The notes beneath the pieces are model-generated. The model was given only the letters and a program-made list of their open reading frames with translations, made no database searches and had not been told where the DNA came from. 64,000 nucleotides of DNA from Altibacter lentus (lineage in GTDB: Bacteria; Bacteroidota; Bacteroidia; Flavobacteriales; Flavobacteriaceae), in contig NZ_KN050846.1 in the NCBI RefSeq assembly GCF_000746845.1, forward strand, positions 1,752,963-1,816,962, read 5' to 3'. The stretch's first letter is position 1; each line of letters starts with the position of its first letter. The position numbers were made by a program, and so were the translations under genes. Of the stretch, positions 1-8,477 are shown piece after piece.

Positions 1-2
1 TC

Positions 3-1253
3 ATTTTTGCTATAGAAGTAATCAGCCTGGACCTCACCCTGGTATCCTTGATCCCGCTACTCCTAGCTTCGGTATCTGCAATCATTACTTCCTATTTTTT
101 CTTCGGAAATGATATTCTGCTCCCTTTTAGCATTGAAGATGAATTTTTACTGAAAGACATTCCGCTGTACATCCTCTTAGGAGCGGTAGCAGGATTTGTT
201 TCCATTTATTTTACTGAAACCTATGAGCGCTTTCAGAAATTCTTCGAAAGGATCGGTTCGCCAATAAAACGTTTAATAATTGGAGGCATGGGTATAGGAA
301 TTCTCGTGTATTTTATTCCTCCGCTGTACGGAGAAGGTTTCGACGTGATCAATAATTTAGTGCAGGGAAATCCCGAAAAAGCATTAGAGAATAACTTCTT
401 CGATCTGGATCTTACCAATGTATGGGTTATGATCGCGCTCCTGGGCGGACTTGTTGTCTTTAAAGTAATCGCCAGCTCACTCACCTTTGGGGCGGGGGGT
501 GTTGGAGGGATATTTGCACCTACCCTGTTCATGGGGAGCATCATGGGTTATTGTCTCGCCAAAATACTAAATGCCACCAACCTGCTGGCTACCCCTGTTT
601 CTGAAAGCAATTTTACCTTGGTTGGCATGACAGGCCTCATGGCAGGAGTTTTGCACGCACCCTTAACGGCTATTTTCTTAATTGCTGAAGTTACCGGCGG
701 TTACGAACTGTTCCTCCCGTTAATGATCGCAGCGGCAATTTCTTATTCAATAACCAAATACTTTGTGCCGCATTCGGTCTATGCAATGGAATTGGGGCGT
801 AAAGGTGAGTTAATAACACATAATAAAGATCACGCAGTCTTAACCTTGATGAATATCAAATCGGTTGTGGAGCAAAATTTTGCAACACTCTATCCCGACA
901 TGACCTTAGGCGAGATCGTACATCAAGCTGTAGTAAAATCGAATCGGAACATTTTTCCGGTAATTCACCCTGACACCGGTGCTCTGGAGGGGATCATCTT
1001 ACTGGATGACCTGCGCCCTGTAATGTTCGATCAATCCCTTTATAATGAAGTTACAGCCCGACACCTAATGCAGAATCCGCCAGCTATTATTATCTTAGAC
1101 GAAGACAAAATGACCCACGTAATGAAGAAGTTCCAGGACACAGGCGCTTGGAATCTACCTGTTACTCAAGATGGAAAATACTATGGTTTTGTTTCGAAAT
1201 CGAAACTATTAACTGTTTACAGACGAAAGTTAATTGACTTTTCAGGAAAATAA
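3..1253 (+). CDS. ClC-family chloride channel/transporter, C-terminal part (5' end outside the window)
   Basis: The reading frame is open from the first bases of the window, so the gene begins upstream; the TTG at 48 is not a real start. The visible 416 residues hold the second half of a ClC membrane domain. The anion-filter motif GGVGGIFAP is encoded near 495-521, followed by the helix-rich segment with TGLMAGVLHAPLTAIFLIAEVTGG. The last 130 residues or so look like a pair of cytoplasmic CBS domains, which regulate ClC proteins by nucleotide binding in many families. ClC proteins move chloride across the inner membrane as channels or as Cl-/H+ exchangers. The gating-glutamate motif would lie upstream, so channel versus exchanger cannot be decided here. 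A small membrane protein gene follows after 6 bp, probably in the same operon. Confidence 0.93.
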   Translation: MFAIEVISLDLTLVSLIPLLLASVSAIITSYFFFGNDILLPFSIEDEFLLKDIPLYILLGAVAGFVSIYFTETYERFQKFFERIGSPIKRLIIGGMGIGILVYFIPPLYGEGFDVINNLVQGNPEKALENNFFDLDLTNVWVMIALLGGLVVFKVIASSLTFGAGGVGGIFAPTLFMGSIMGYCLAKILNATNLLATPVSESNFTLVGMTGLMAGVLHAPLTAIFLIAEVTGGYELFLPLMIAAAISYSITKYFVPHSVYAMELGRKGELITHNKDHAVLTLMNIKSVVEQNFATLYPDMTLGEIVHQAVVKSNRNIFPVIHPDTGALEGIILLDDLRPVMFDQSLYNEVTARHLMQNPPAIIILDEDKMTHVMKKFQDTGAWNLPVTQDGKYYGFVSKSKLLTVYRRKLIDFSGK

Positions 1254-1259
1254 ATTTAC

Positions 1260-1505
1260 ATGAAATATCTCCTCCTTTTTTTAGTTCTAGCCGCTATTGT
1301 AACGTGCTGTGCAGGATTTTATATCCGGGATGCAGATCCAAAAACCGGTGAGTTTCTTATTGGGATCTCCATTGCAGTGACCTTTTTTATTACCATGCCC
1401 GTATTCATCTACAGACGTTGGAAGCATAGGAATGTAAAAGACTATATGCTCACCAAAGAGAACATAGAGAAGATGCGAAATTACAGCAAGGACAAGAAGC
1501 TATAA
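1260..1505 (+). CDS. small two-helix membrane protein, unknown function
   Basis: An 81-residue protein starting 6 bp after the ClC stop codon, so probably co-transcribed. It has two hydrophobic stretches, at about residues 2-20 and 31-50, joined by a short polar loop (IRDADPKTGE). A basic, charged tail follows (RRWKHRNVKDYMLTKENIEKMRNYSKDKKL). The topology suggests an inner-membrane protein with a cytoplasmic tail. I recognise no family or catalytic residues. Its coupling to the chloride channel gene is the only functional hint. Confidence 0.7.
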   Translation: MKYLLLFLVLAAIVTCCAGFYIRDADPKTGEFLIGISIAVTFFITMPVFIYRRWKHRNVKDYMLTKENIEKMRNYSKDKKL

Positions 1506-1544
1506 ATCAGTTCGTTTTAAAAAAAATTAAGATTTTCTTAACCT

Positions 1545-1570
1545 TTGAGGTCATAAAAATAGTACATTTG
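1545..1570 (+). promoter_or_regulatory. promoter of the cold-shock gene
   Basis: TACATTTG at 1563-1570 matches the Bacteroidota -7 consensus TAnnTTTG, with a TTG at 1545-1547 as a -33 element (spacer 15, slightly short). Transcription would give an A/T-rich leader of roughly 20-25 nt before the ATG at 1600. Confidence 0.6.
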
Positions 1571-1599
1571 TTCATTATTAATTTATTTTTTTATTTACA

Positions 1600-1797
1600 A
1601 TGGAAGGAACAGTAAAGTTTTTTAACGAGTCAAAAGGTTTCGGGTTTATCACCAACGACGAAACCGGAAAAGACATTTTCGTACACGTAACCGGACTTAA
1701 TGGCGAAGCCCTTAACGAAGGTGACAAAGTTGAATATGTTGAAGAAGAAGGACGAAAAGGAATGGTTGCCGCAAAGGTGCGCGTGATCCACGACTAA
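1600..1797 (+). CDS. cold-shock domain protein (CspA family)
   Basis: A 65-residue single cold-shock domain, the usual family length. The RNA-binding motifs are clear: RNP1 KGFGFI at residues 12-17 and RNP2 DIFVHV at residues 25-30. Such proteins bind single-stranded RNA and DNA, melt RNA secondary structure and are often induced by cold or growth changes. The gene is monocistronic, with its own TAnnTTTG promoter and a strong hairpin terminator right after the stop codon. The leader is unusually T-rich and lacks a purine-rich ribosome-binding site, as is common in Bacteroidota. Confidence 0.96.
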   Translation: MEGTVKFFNESKGFGFITNDETGKDIFVHVTGLNGEALNEGDKVEYVEEEGRKGMVAAKVRVIHD

Positions 1798-1821
1798 GAT
1801 ATATATCTTAACAACTGACCG

Positions 1822-1855
1822 AAAAAAGGCCCGCTATACTAGCGGGCCTTTTTAA
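1822..1855. terminator. bidirectional terminator between csp and tadA
   Basis: An inverted repeat with arms aaaaaggcccgct and agcgggcctttttt around a short loop. It has A and T tracts on both sides, so it can serve the convergent cold-shock and tadA genes. It overlaps the last codons of tadA. Confidence 0.85.
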
Positions 1856-2307
1856 TTTAGATTCCGCTTCTCTACAAAGAAGCGTTTCAGCAATTGTGAT
1901 GTTTCTTCGGCTAAGATACCTCCTCGCATGGTGGTCTTAGGGTGTAATTTTGTATTAAGGGCGATACAACCGCGTTGCGAATCTCTCGCTCCGTAAATGA
2001 TGGTCGATATCTGACTCCAAAATAAAGCCCCAGCACACATTTGGCATGGTTCAAGCGTGACATAAAGCGTACAATTTAACAAGTATTTACCTCCTAAAAA
2101 ATTCGCCGCTGCGGTGATGGCCTGCATCTCGGCATGCGCAGTGACATCGTTAAGAGTTTCTGTTAAATTATGCGCCCTGGCGATAATCTGGTTGTTGATC
2201 ACCACAACGGCTCCAATAGGCACCTCTCCTTTCTCATACGCAGCTTCAGCTTCTTGCAGTGCGCGCTTCATAAAATAGGTGTCATCGTAAGGTGTAAGTT
2301 CGTTCAT
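1852..2307 (-). CDS. tadA: tRNA-specific adenosine deaminase
   Basis: A 151-residue zinc deaminase of the CDA fold. The zinc and catalytic residues are visible: HAE at 58-60 (His ligand, catalytic Glu) and PCQMC at 87-91 (two Cys ligands). TadA converts adenosine 34 of tRNA-Arg(ACG) to inosine for wobble decoding. The flanking sequence (GEVPIGAVVV, AHNLTE, YVTLEPCQMCAGAL) fits TadA better than cytosine or guanine deaminases. The gene is divergent from dxs with only about 50 bp between the start codons, so the two promoters must overlap. Confidence 0.93.
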   Translation of the reverse strand: MNELTPYDDTYFMKRALQEAEAAYEKGEVPIGAVVVINNQIIARAHNLTETLNDVTAHAEMQAITAAANFLGGKYLLNCTLYVTLEPCQMCAGALFWSQISTIIYGARDSQRGCIALNTKLHPKTTMRGGILAEETSQLLKRFFVEKRNLN

Positions 2308-2347
2308 TCAATTTCCTTAAGCGAAGTAAAAGTACAAAAGCAAAATG

Positions 2348-2355
2348 TATCTTTG
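2348..2355 (+). promoter_or_regulatory. -7 element of dxs, implying a leaderless transcript
   Basis: TATCTTTG matches TAnnTTTG exactly and lies only 4 nt (CAAG) before the GTG at 2360. No clear TTG -33 element is seen. An ATG at 2345 overlaps this element and is therefore an unlikely start. Transcription would begin at or very near the GTG. Confidence 0.55.
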
Positions 2356-2359
2356 CAAG

Positions 2360-4138
2360 GTGTCAAAGAAGTTATTAGAAACAATTCAGTTCCCTAAAGA
2401 ATTGCGCGATCTTCAACCGTCCCAGTTACCTCAACTGGCGAAAGAGCTGCGCGACTTCATAATTAACATAGTGGCCGTTAAAGAAGGGCATTTAGGGGCA
2501 AGTTTGGGTGTGGTCGAACTGACCATAGCCTTGCATTATGTATTTAACACGCCTGAAGATATCTTAATATGGGATGTGGGGCATCAAGCCTATGGACACA
2601 AGATCCTTACAGGGAGGAAATCCATCTTTCAAACGAATAGACGATGGAATGGCCTTAGTGGTTTTCCTAAACGCACTGAAAGTAAATACGATGCCTTCGG
2701 CACCGGACATAGCAGTACCTCTATTTCTGCTGCATTGGGAATGGCCATTGCAGCGCAATTAAAAGGAGATTCAGCCCGGCAGCATATCGCTGTGGTTGGA
2801 GATGCTTCCATCACCAGCGGAATGGCATTTGAAGCTTTAAACCATGCCGGTGTTACCAATACCAATCTGTTGGTTATCTTGAACGATAACGCTATTGGGA
2901 TCGACCCCAGTGTTGGTGCACTCAAAGAGTATCTCACAAAGGTGAACCTCGCTGAAACACCGGACACTGATAATATATTTGAAGCCCTGAAGTTTAAATA
3001 CTCAGGTCCTGTAGATGGCCATGATCTACCCGCATTGATGCAAACATTGGAAGATCTAAAGAAAGTTCCCGGTCCACGATTACTTCATGTCATCACAAAA
3101 AAAGGGAAGGGACTTAAACAAGCTGAAGAAAATCAGGTTACATACCATGCCCCCGGTAAATTTAATGCAGAAACCGGTGAATTGCTGCCAAAGAATAACG
3201 AACACGCCCCTCCAAAATTCCAGGATGTTTTCGGAATAACCCTCGTTGAACTGGCACGTTCAAATAACACCATCATTGGAATCACACCAGCCATGCCCAC
3301 CGGGAGTTCGCTCAAATTAATGATGGAAGCCTACCCTGATCGTGCTTTCGACGTGGGAATCGCCGAACAACATGCCGTAACTTTTGCTGCGGGACTTGCA
3401 ACGCAAGGATTTAAAGTGTTTTGCAATATCTACTCAACATTTATGCAGCGAGCCTATGACCAGCTAATCCACGACGTATGTCTGCAAGACCTTCCGGTGA
3501 TCTTTTGTTTGGACAGAGCGGGACTAGTGGGAGAGGACGGAGCCACACATCATGGGATCTTTGATATAGCTTATCTGCGATGTGTGCCTAATCTTATTTT
3601 ATTTGCGCCTCGTAATGCCATCGATCTTCGGAATATCTTGTACACGGCCCAATTAGGGCTCGATCACCCTATCGCCATCCGTTACCCGCGCGGTCACGGA
3701 GATATATTAGAATGGCAGCTGCCATTTGAAGCAATCGCAATAGGAACAGGCGTCACTTTAAAAGAGGGTAATAAGATAGCGGTATTGGCTATTGGTACAA
3801 TTGCTTCGGAAGTACTAGAAGCCATAGATGCGCTCTCTTCTTCAGAAAAAGAAAAAACAGGAGCTTACGACCTGCGTTTTATCAAACCATTGGATGAACG
3901 ATTATTGCATTCGGTTTTTCAGAAATATCAAACTATAATTACCGTGGAAGACGGAGTGGTCCATGGAGGCTTCGGAAGCGCTATTGCCGAGTTTGCTGCA
4001 AAGAATAAGTATTCCAATACTATGGAAATGTTGGGTATTCCCGATATTTTTCCTGAACACGGTACCGTTTTTCAACTCAAGGAACATGTGGGGATCACTT
4101 CCGAAAAAATTATCACATCCCTTAAAGAATATTTATAA
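2360..4138 (+). CDS. dxs: 1-deoxy-D-xylulose-5-phosphate synthase
   Basis: The enzyme condenses pyruvate and glyceraldehyde 3-phosphate, the first step of the MEP isoprenoid pathway, using thiamine diphosphate and Mg2+. Visible motifs are GHQAYGHKILTGR near the N-terminus, the ThDP signature GDASITSG followed later by NDN, and the transketolase-type GIAEQHAVTFAAGLA in the pyrimidine-binding domain. The central region ends with a C-terminal transketolase domain (AIRYPRGHGD, FIKPLDE). I chose GTG 2360 (592 residues) over ATG 2345 because a -7 promoter element covers the ATG, and LLETIQFPKELR right after the GTG matches the usual N-terminus of the family. A terminator follows directly. Confidence 0.96.
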   Translation: MSKKLLETIQFPKELRDLQPSQLPQLAKELRDFIINIVAVKEGHLGASLGVVELTIALHYVFNTPEDILIWDVGHQAYGHKILTGRKSIFQTNRRWNGLSGFPKRTESKYDAFGTGHSSTSISAALGMAIAAQLKGDSARQHIAVVGDASITSGMAFEALNHAGVTNTNLLVILNDNAIGIDPSVGALKEYLTKVNLAETPDTDNIFEALKFKYSGPVDGHDLPALMQTLEDLKKVPGPRLLHVITKKGKGLKQAEENQVTYHAPGKFNAETGELLPKNNEHAPPKFQDVFGITLVELARSNNTIIGITPAMPTGSSLKLMMEAYPDRAFDVGIAEQHAVTFAAGLATQGFKVFCNIYSTFMQRAYDQLIHDVCLQDLPVIFCLDRAGLVGEDGATHHGIFDIAYLRCVPNLILFAPRNAIDLRNILYTAQLGLDHPIAIRYPRGHGDILEWQLPFEAIAIGTGVTLKEGNKIAVLAIGTIASEVLEAIDALSSSEKEKTGAYDLRFIKPLDERLLHSVFQKYQTIITVEDGVVHGGFGSAIAEFAAKNKYSNTMEMLGIPDIFPEHGTVFQLKEHVGITSEKIITSLKEYL

Positions 4139-4165
4139 AAAAAGAGGCCCGAAAGCCTCTTTTTT
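4137..4165. terminator. bidirectional terminator between dxs and the M36 protease gene
   Basis: Arms aaaaaagaggc and gcctctttttt around ccgaaa, flanked by A and T runs. It lies between two convergent genes. Confidence 0.85.
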
Positions 4166-4181
4166 CTGAATCTATTTATCC

Positions 4182-6776
4182 TTATTTGATAATTAATTTC
4201 TCGGTTTGCGTTCCGGTTTGACCTTCAATGGTTACCAGATACATTCCTGCGTTCAAACCTTCGGCTTGAATTGTTCCGGTGGTTTGCAATTCCAATTGTT
4301 GTGTAAATACCGTACGTCCGTTTAAATCGAAAATGGATACGGTCACATCTCCAGCAGGACGTCGTGAAGCGATATTAATCGTTCCAGTAGAAGGATTTGG
4401 ATAGAGTACAAAGTTCTTTTGAACGCCTTCTAAATCTTCAATCCCTAAAGAGCATTCTGCAGGAAGATCAAAAGCCTCAACTTGATCTGTACGGTTATTA
4501 CTGCTGCCTTGACTTGCACTAAAACCACAGCCTCTGCGCGCAAAAGCGTTCCAAATAAGACATTTGTTCGCCCCTCCGTTTGTTATCTCATCGGCTTCTA
4601 TAATGGCATCCCGTCCATTGACAAACCCGGGGCTACAGTTTTGTAACTTAAGTCCGTCGATCACCAATTGCATGGCAATATTATTTCCTCCGGTTCCATT
4701 ATAAACATCTGGATCGAAACCATATACATCAATAAGATCCCAAGTCATATCCCATAACATGGTTGCCCAAACAAATCCAATACCATGTGGTTGAGATACA
4801 TTGTTGTTGGTATCGGCGTAGGTATAGTCATTGATGGCAAAATCTGTGCTATAAGGAGCTTCACGAATTCCGCCTCCTTCTGTACTTTGTCCATTAACAT
4901 AGGTTCCAATACCTCTAATATCGGTTCCAGCATCCCCCGGCTCCATTGTGAGTACAAGTCCGAAATAATCACTCCATCCTTCTCCCATTTGCTCTTCGTT
5001 AAAGAGACATGCAGGATTTGCGGGCCCACCGGTAAGTCGTGTTGAGATCCCGTGTCCATATTCGTGTGCGATGATGCCATTGTCTAAATCCCCATCCAAT
5101 TGCGGTCCCGGAGGCACGTCTTGAATAGTTCCATTAACGGTTGCAGAAAGTAATTCGGCTATTATCGCATCTCCCACGCTCTTACTTACCATAATGGCCG
5201 GAATGGTCACACTGCCTCCTTGGGCACCAGGCCCCATTACAATAGCATCTCCGGGTTCGTTGTTCACTACGATCACAGCTATAGCTCCGGCGGTCTCAGC
5301 CGCCAAGGCTTTAAAGCCAAATTCACATCCCCCTCTGCGTATCACAGCGATCTTTCCATTAATTGCTGCGCCATTGGTAATAGTGTCGCAGGCATCGGTT
5401 GGATCTGTAGAAGCTCCTGCATCGTCGTCTTCAACAAGAACGAGATCCTGAGTGAGCGGAGCTGCCGGAATCGCCGCCCCAAAATTTGCCGCTACAGCTA
5501 CATGTCCTCCGGCGAGAGGTCCGTTGTTAATTGTAAGAAGTTCCAGGTAGTTTGAAGCAGACCATAAATACATTTGCATTCTTGGATTGTTTCCTTCTAC
5601 CGTAATACTGAAATTGGCATTGTTGAGTCCGCCACCATCTTGTGCGTCGGCATTTACAGAGTCGCTACCGGCGCCTCCGTTTCCATAGTTGTTCTCCTGA
5701 AAGTTTCCACTAGCTTCATCAAATCCGTATTGATACCAAACATCGTGCATGATGTTGTTCCAATAAAAAAGATTGGTGGTTACTGCATCCAGCATGTTTA
5801 CCGGAGCTGTATTGAAATCGTAAGGAAAATCGAAATTAAGACCGGCACCGCCGTCTGGCGAGGCTCCGGTGCCGTTATTATTATTTATATCATCCTGAGC
5901 CCATACATTATTACCTCGTGTTATGGTATATTCAGCTCCAGGTGCTCCATTCGTATCATGCCATCCAAATGGAGAAGCAACAGCGTTGGAAGGATCTGCC
6001 ACTAATTGCTCAGATCCATGCGAAGGACTTTCCAAAGGAAGCGGGAACACGCGATATTGTGCTCCTCCCACAGAAAACTCCACATTCGATTCTTTTTTAA
6101 ACAATATACTTTCAAGAGGTACTGCTACGGGGCTTCCATGACGGTGTGGTGCAGTTCCAAAGTTACAACTTATCACCCAGTCGTTATTTTCCAATACGGT
6201 ACCCGTAACAGCATCAATTCGCATACTGTAATGGTGGCTCGCATCCAACAGGTAAATCCTTAGATCCCAGGACAATCGCAGGCGCTCGTCATTGGTTTTC
6301 TGGTAGACCAAGGTCACCGGAATAGCTTCCAATGAGATACCGCCATTTGAAAACAGATATTCGTTACCATCACGCCCTAGAAGTTCAAGATTTAAAGGAT
6401 TAGAAAGACCTAAGGCGGCAACTGCTTTTAATATCGCGGCAGCAGGTGAAATGGAAGGGGTAGTAGTATTTACTTTTTGCCGAAGACCGGAAGTAAAATT
6501 GACACCCGCATAGATAACCTGACCGTTCTTTATTGCAAAACTAGAAGAGGAATTATACACGGCAATACCGTTGTGCCTTTGTGAAGCATATACATTTTCC
6601 AGCTCCATGCTCTTTGAAAAACTGTTAGAAGTAATTTGAACATCTGCTATGTCCTCCGGCTGAAGCTCTAATTGTGCCCTGTTCGCAGTTAAGTAAGAAG
6701 TGATTTGGGTTTCGAAATTTTGAGCGACACTAAGGGTTACAACCAGTAACGCCACCACATGTAGTAGTTTTTTCAT
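4182..6776 (-). CDS. secreted M36 (fungalysin-type) zinc metallopeptidase with PA domain and T9SS tail
   Basis: An 864-residue exported protease. It has a signal peptide at residues 1-18 (MKKLLHVVALLVVTLSVA) and an FTP-like propeptide region. The zinc site is HEYGH at 571-575, with a downstream Glu in GEGWSDYFGL. A protease-associated (PA) domain with GKIAVIRRGGCEFG at about 430-545 sits inserted before the catalytic motif, an arrangement known in bacterial M36 enzymes. The last 75 residues start FVLYPNPSTGTINI and end TEKLIIK, the type A sorting tail recognised by the Bacteroidota type IX secretion system. The protein should therefore be exported and attached to the cell surface or released. 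Its likely role is degradation of extracellular protein. It is transcribed alone, convergent with dxs. Confidence 0.95.
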   Translation of the reverse strand: MKKLLHVVALLVVTLSVAQNFETQITSYLTANRAQLELQPEDIADVQITSNSFSKSMELENVYASQRHNGIAVYNSSSSFAIKNGQVIYAGVNFTSGLRQKVNTTTPSISPAAAILKAVAALGLSNPLNLELLGRDGNEYLFSNGGISLEAIPVTLVYQKTNDERLRLSWDLRIYLLDASHHYSMRIDAVTGTVLENNDWVISCNFGTAPHRHGSPVAVPLESILFKKESNVEFSVGGAQYRVFPLPLESPSHGSEQLVADPSNAVASPFGWHDTNGAPGAEYTITRGNNVWAQDDINNNNGTGASPDGGAGLNFDFPYDFNTAPVNMLDAVTTNLFYWNNIMHDVWYQYGFDEASGNFQENNYGNGGAGSDSVNADAQDGGGLNNANFSITVEGNNPRMQMYLWSASNYLELLTINNGPLAGGHVAVAANFGAAIPAAPLTQDLVLVEDDDAGASTDPTDACDTITNGAAINGKIAVIRRGGCEFGFKALAAETAGAIAVIVVNNEPGDAIVMGPGAQGGSVTIPAIMVSKSVGDAIIAELLSATVNGTIQDVPPGPQLDGDLDNGIIAHEYGHGISTRLTGGPANPACLFNEEQMGEGWSDYFGLVLTMEPGDAGTDIRGIGTYVNGQSTEGGGIREAPYSTDFAINDYTYADTNNNVSQPHGIGFVWATMLWDMTWDLIDVYGFDPDVYNGTGGNNIAMQLVIDGLKLQNCSPGFVNGRDAIIEADEITNGGANKCLIWNAFARRGCGFSASQGSSNNRTDQVEAFDLPAECSLGIEDLEGVQKNFVLYPNPSTGTINIASRRPAGDVTVSIFDLNGRTVFTQQLELQTTGTIQAEGLNAGMYLVTIEGQTGTQTEKLIIK

Positions 6777-6892
6777 GCTGATTTTTAAATGATTAAATAA
6801 GTCTATTAAAATTTTGTTCTAAAAATACCGTAAAAAATTAAACAACCTAATGTATTGACCAAAATTAACAGTATTCACTTTAAAATTACTTT

Positions 6893-8233
6893 TCAGGGTT
6901 CCCCCTGTATTCGTTTGAATAGCTGTAATGCATTTCCATCGGTAAGACCGGAAATAAAACTACAGCACAACATTAAATACTCATACACCGACTGCAGTGG
7001 TTCATGATTCCTTTCGAAAGAACGAACAATTAAAGTATCGTAATGGGTAGCGGTATTGGTATAACTGTTCTCAAAAGCGGTTGTATAAGTATCCAGTAAT
7101 GAAGTTAGTATCTTATATCCTGCTATTTCCTTTTCGATCACTTCGGGGCTTCGGTAGATCTTCTCGATACTTAACTTCAAGATATCGTCGATCTGTGCTT
7201 TGAAGCGGCTCTTCTCTAATAATGATTCGGAAAAATCTCCGGCTAAAATCGCTTCTTCGTTCTCGAGGAAAATTGAAGATGCTTCAGCGATCAAGGTATT
7301 GATTGCTAACGACCGAAGGTATGCCAGTCGGTCTGAAGATTGTGTAAGCTGTTGATATTTCTTGGTATTGATATGCTCCTTCACCAAGTTTATAAGATAT
7401 TCTAAGGCAAATTCTTCTTCTATCCATCCTAAGTTGATCCCGTCCTCAAAATCAATGATGGTGTAACAAATATCATCGGCTGCCTCTACCAAAAAGGTAA
7501 GAGGGTGCCTGTTAAAGGAAAGGTGACCGGTATCGCTTCGATTTCCAAGCCCCAGATCGGTTGCAATTTCTTGAAAGAATTCCGCTTCAGACTGAAACAC
7601 TCCGTATTTCTTATCTGCTATATGTTTAGTTGGTTTTTTGGGTAAGGATTCCTTTGGGTATTTCATAAAGGCTCCCAAGGTGGCAAAAGAAAGCCTCAGA
7701 CCTCCGGTCACACCGTTCCTTGTCTCGGTCAATATCTTAAATCCGTTGGCATTCCCTTCAAAATCTACAAGATCTTGGTATTGCTTGTCCGTCAATTGAT
7801 CTTTAAAACGCTTGCCTTTCCCATTCAGAAAATAATTCCCAATGGCTTTTTCGCCGCTGTGTCCGAAGGGCGGATTCCCAATATCGTGTGCCAGCGCTGC
7901 AGCTGCCACAATGGCTCCAAAATCGTTAAACTGATGCCCATGCACCGTCTGCAACTGTGGATGTTTCTCCAATATCTTTTTACCAACGGTTCGCCCCAAG
8001 GAACGTCCCACCACAGATACTTCCAGACTATGCGTAAGTCTGGTATGCACAAAAGAGGTTTTAGAAAGAGGTATTACCTGCGTTTTGTCCTGTAAGCTTC
8101 TAAAGGCCGCCGAAAAGATCACACGGTCATAGTCTACTTCAAAACCCAATCGGGTCTCGTCCTGTTCGATACGCAAGCGTTTATTGGTATCCCCTTGTCG
8201 TCGCAGCGACAAGAGTCGTTCCCATTGCATCAT
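6893..8233 (-). CDS. dgt: deoxyguanosinetriphosphate triphosphohydrolase-like protein
   Basis: A 446-residue HD-domain phosphohydrolase. The metal motif HDIGNPPFGHSG begins at residue 115, and the family N-terminus (RLRIEQDETRLGFEVDYDRVIFSAAFRSLQDKTQV) is intact. EAADDICYTIIDFEDG supplies the third conserved aspartate region. Dgt enzymes hydrolyse dGTP, or several dNTPs, to the nucleoside and tripolyphosphate and so help set dNTP pools. The length suits the tetrameric or hexameric dNTPase group. The start may be either of two adjacent ATG codons (8233 or 8230). It stands alone, divergent from the TonB receptor. Confidence 0.92.
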   Translation of the reverse strand: MMQWERLLSLRRQGDTNKRLRIEQDETRLGFEVDYDRVIFSAAFRSLQDKTQVIPLSKTSFVHTRLTHSLEVSVVGRSLGRTVGKKILEKHPQLQTVHGHQFNDFGAIVAAAALAHDIGNPPFGHSGEKAIGNYFLNGKGKRFKDQLTDKQYQDLVDFEGNANGFKILTETRNGVTGGLRLSFATLGAFMKYPKESLPKKPTKHIADKKYGVFQSEAEFFQEIATDLGLGNRSDTGHLSFNRHPLTFLVEAADDICYTIIDFEDGINLGWIEEEFALEYLINLVKEHINTKKYQQLTQSSDRLAYLRSLAINTLIAEASSIFLENEEAILAGDFSESLLEKSRFKAQIDDILKLSIEKIYRSPEVIEKEIAGYKILTSLLDTYTTAFENSYTNTATHYDTLIVRSFERNHEPLQSVYEYLMLCCSFISGLTDGNALQLFKRIQGEP

Positions 8234-8360
8234 AGATTTTTGAGTTACAAATTATACTGAAAGGAACAAATGTAAAATTTATTTCATTCTTAAAACTGAA
8301 TTAACACAGGCATAATGCACCCCCTTTACTTTTGTTGCCGGATACACTGAAGCAGTCGTC

Positions 8361-8453
8361 CTTGTTAACACTTAGCTAACATTGATGTTACAATTAGCTA
8401 AAGGAAACATAACGTTTAGCTAACTGCCCGGCAGTACAATTGAGGTTCCTTTG
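8361..8453 (+). promoter_or_regulatory. six phased 11-bp repeats (Pho-box-like) plus -7-like element before the TonB receptor
   Basis: Pentamers TTAAC, CTAAC, GTTAC, CTAAA, ATAAC and CTAAC end at 8369, 8380, 8391, 8402, 8413 and 8424, each exactly 11 bp from the last. A palindromic TTAGCTAA recurs at 8372, 8394 and 8416, exactly 22 bp apart. A TTCCTTTG at 8446-8453 could be the -7 element, starting 22 bp after the last repeat. Eleven-bp direct repeats are the hallmark of PhoB and related OmpR-type activators. The assignment to PhoB is inference. Confidence 0.65.
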
Positions 8454-8477
8454 CGGCATACAAATTAAGAATAATTA

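Noticed and set aside
5194-5555. Open frames antisense to the M36 protease gene.
   Set aside because: They have no recognisable motifs and follow the codon structure of the real gene on the other strand.
8361-8424. Possible CRISPR-like repeat array.
   Set aside because: The period is 11 bp with only about 5 conserved bases and no spacers or cas genes; it fits a transcription factor array.
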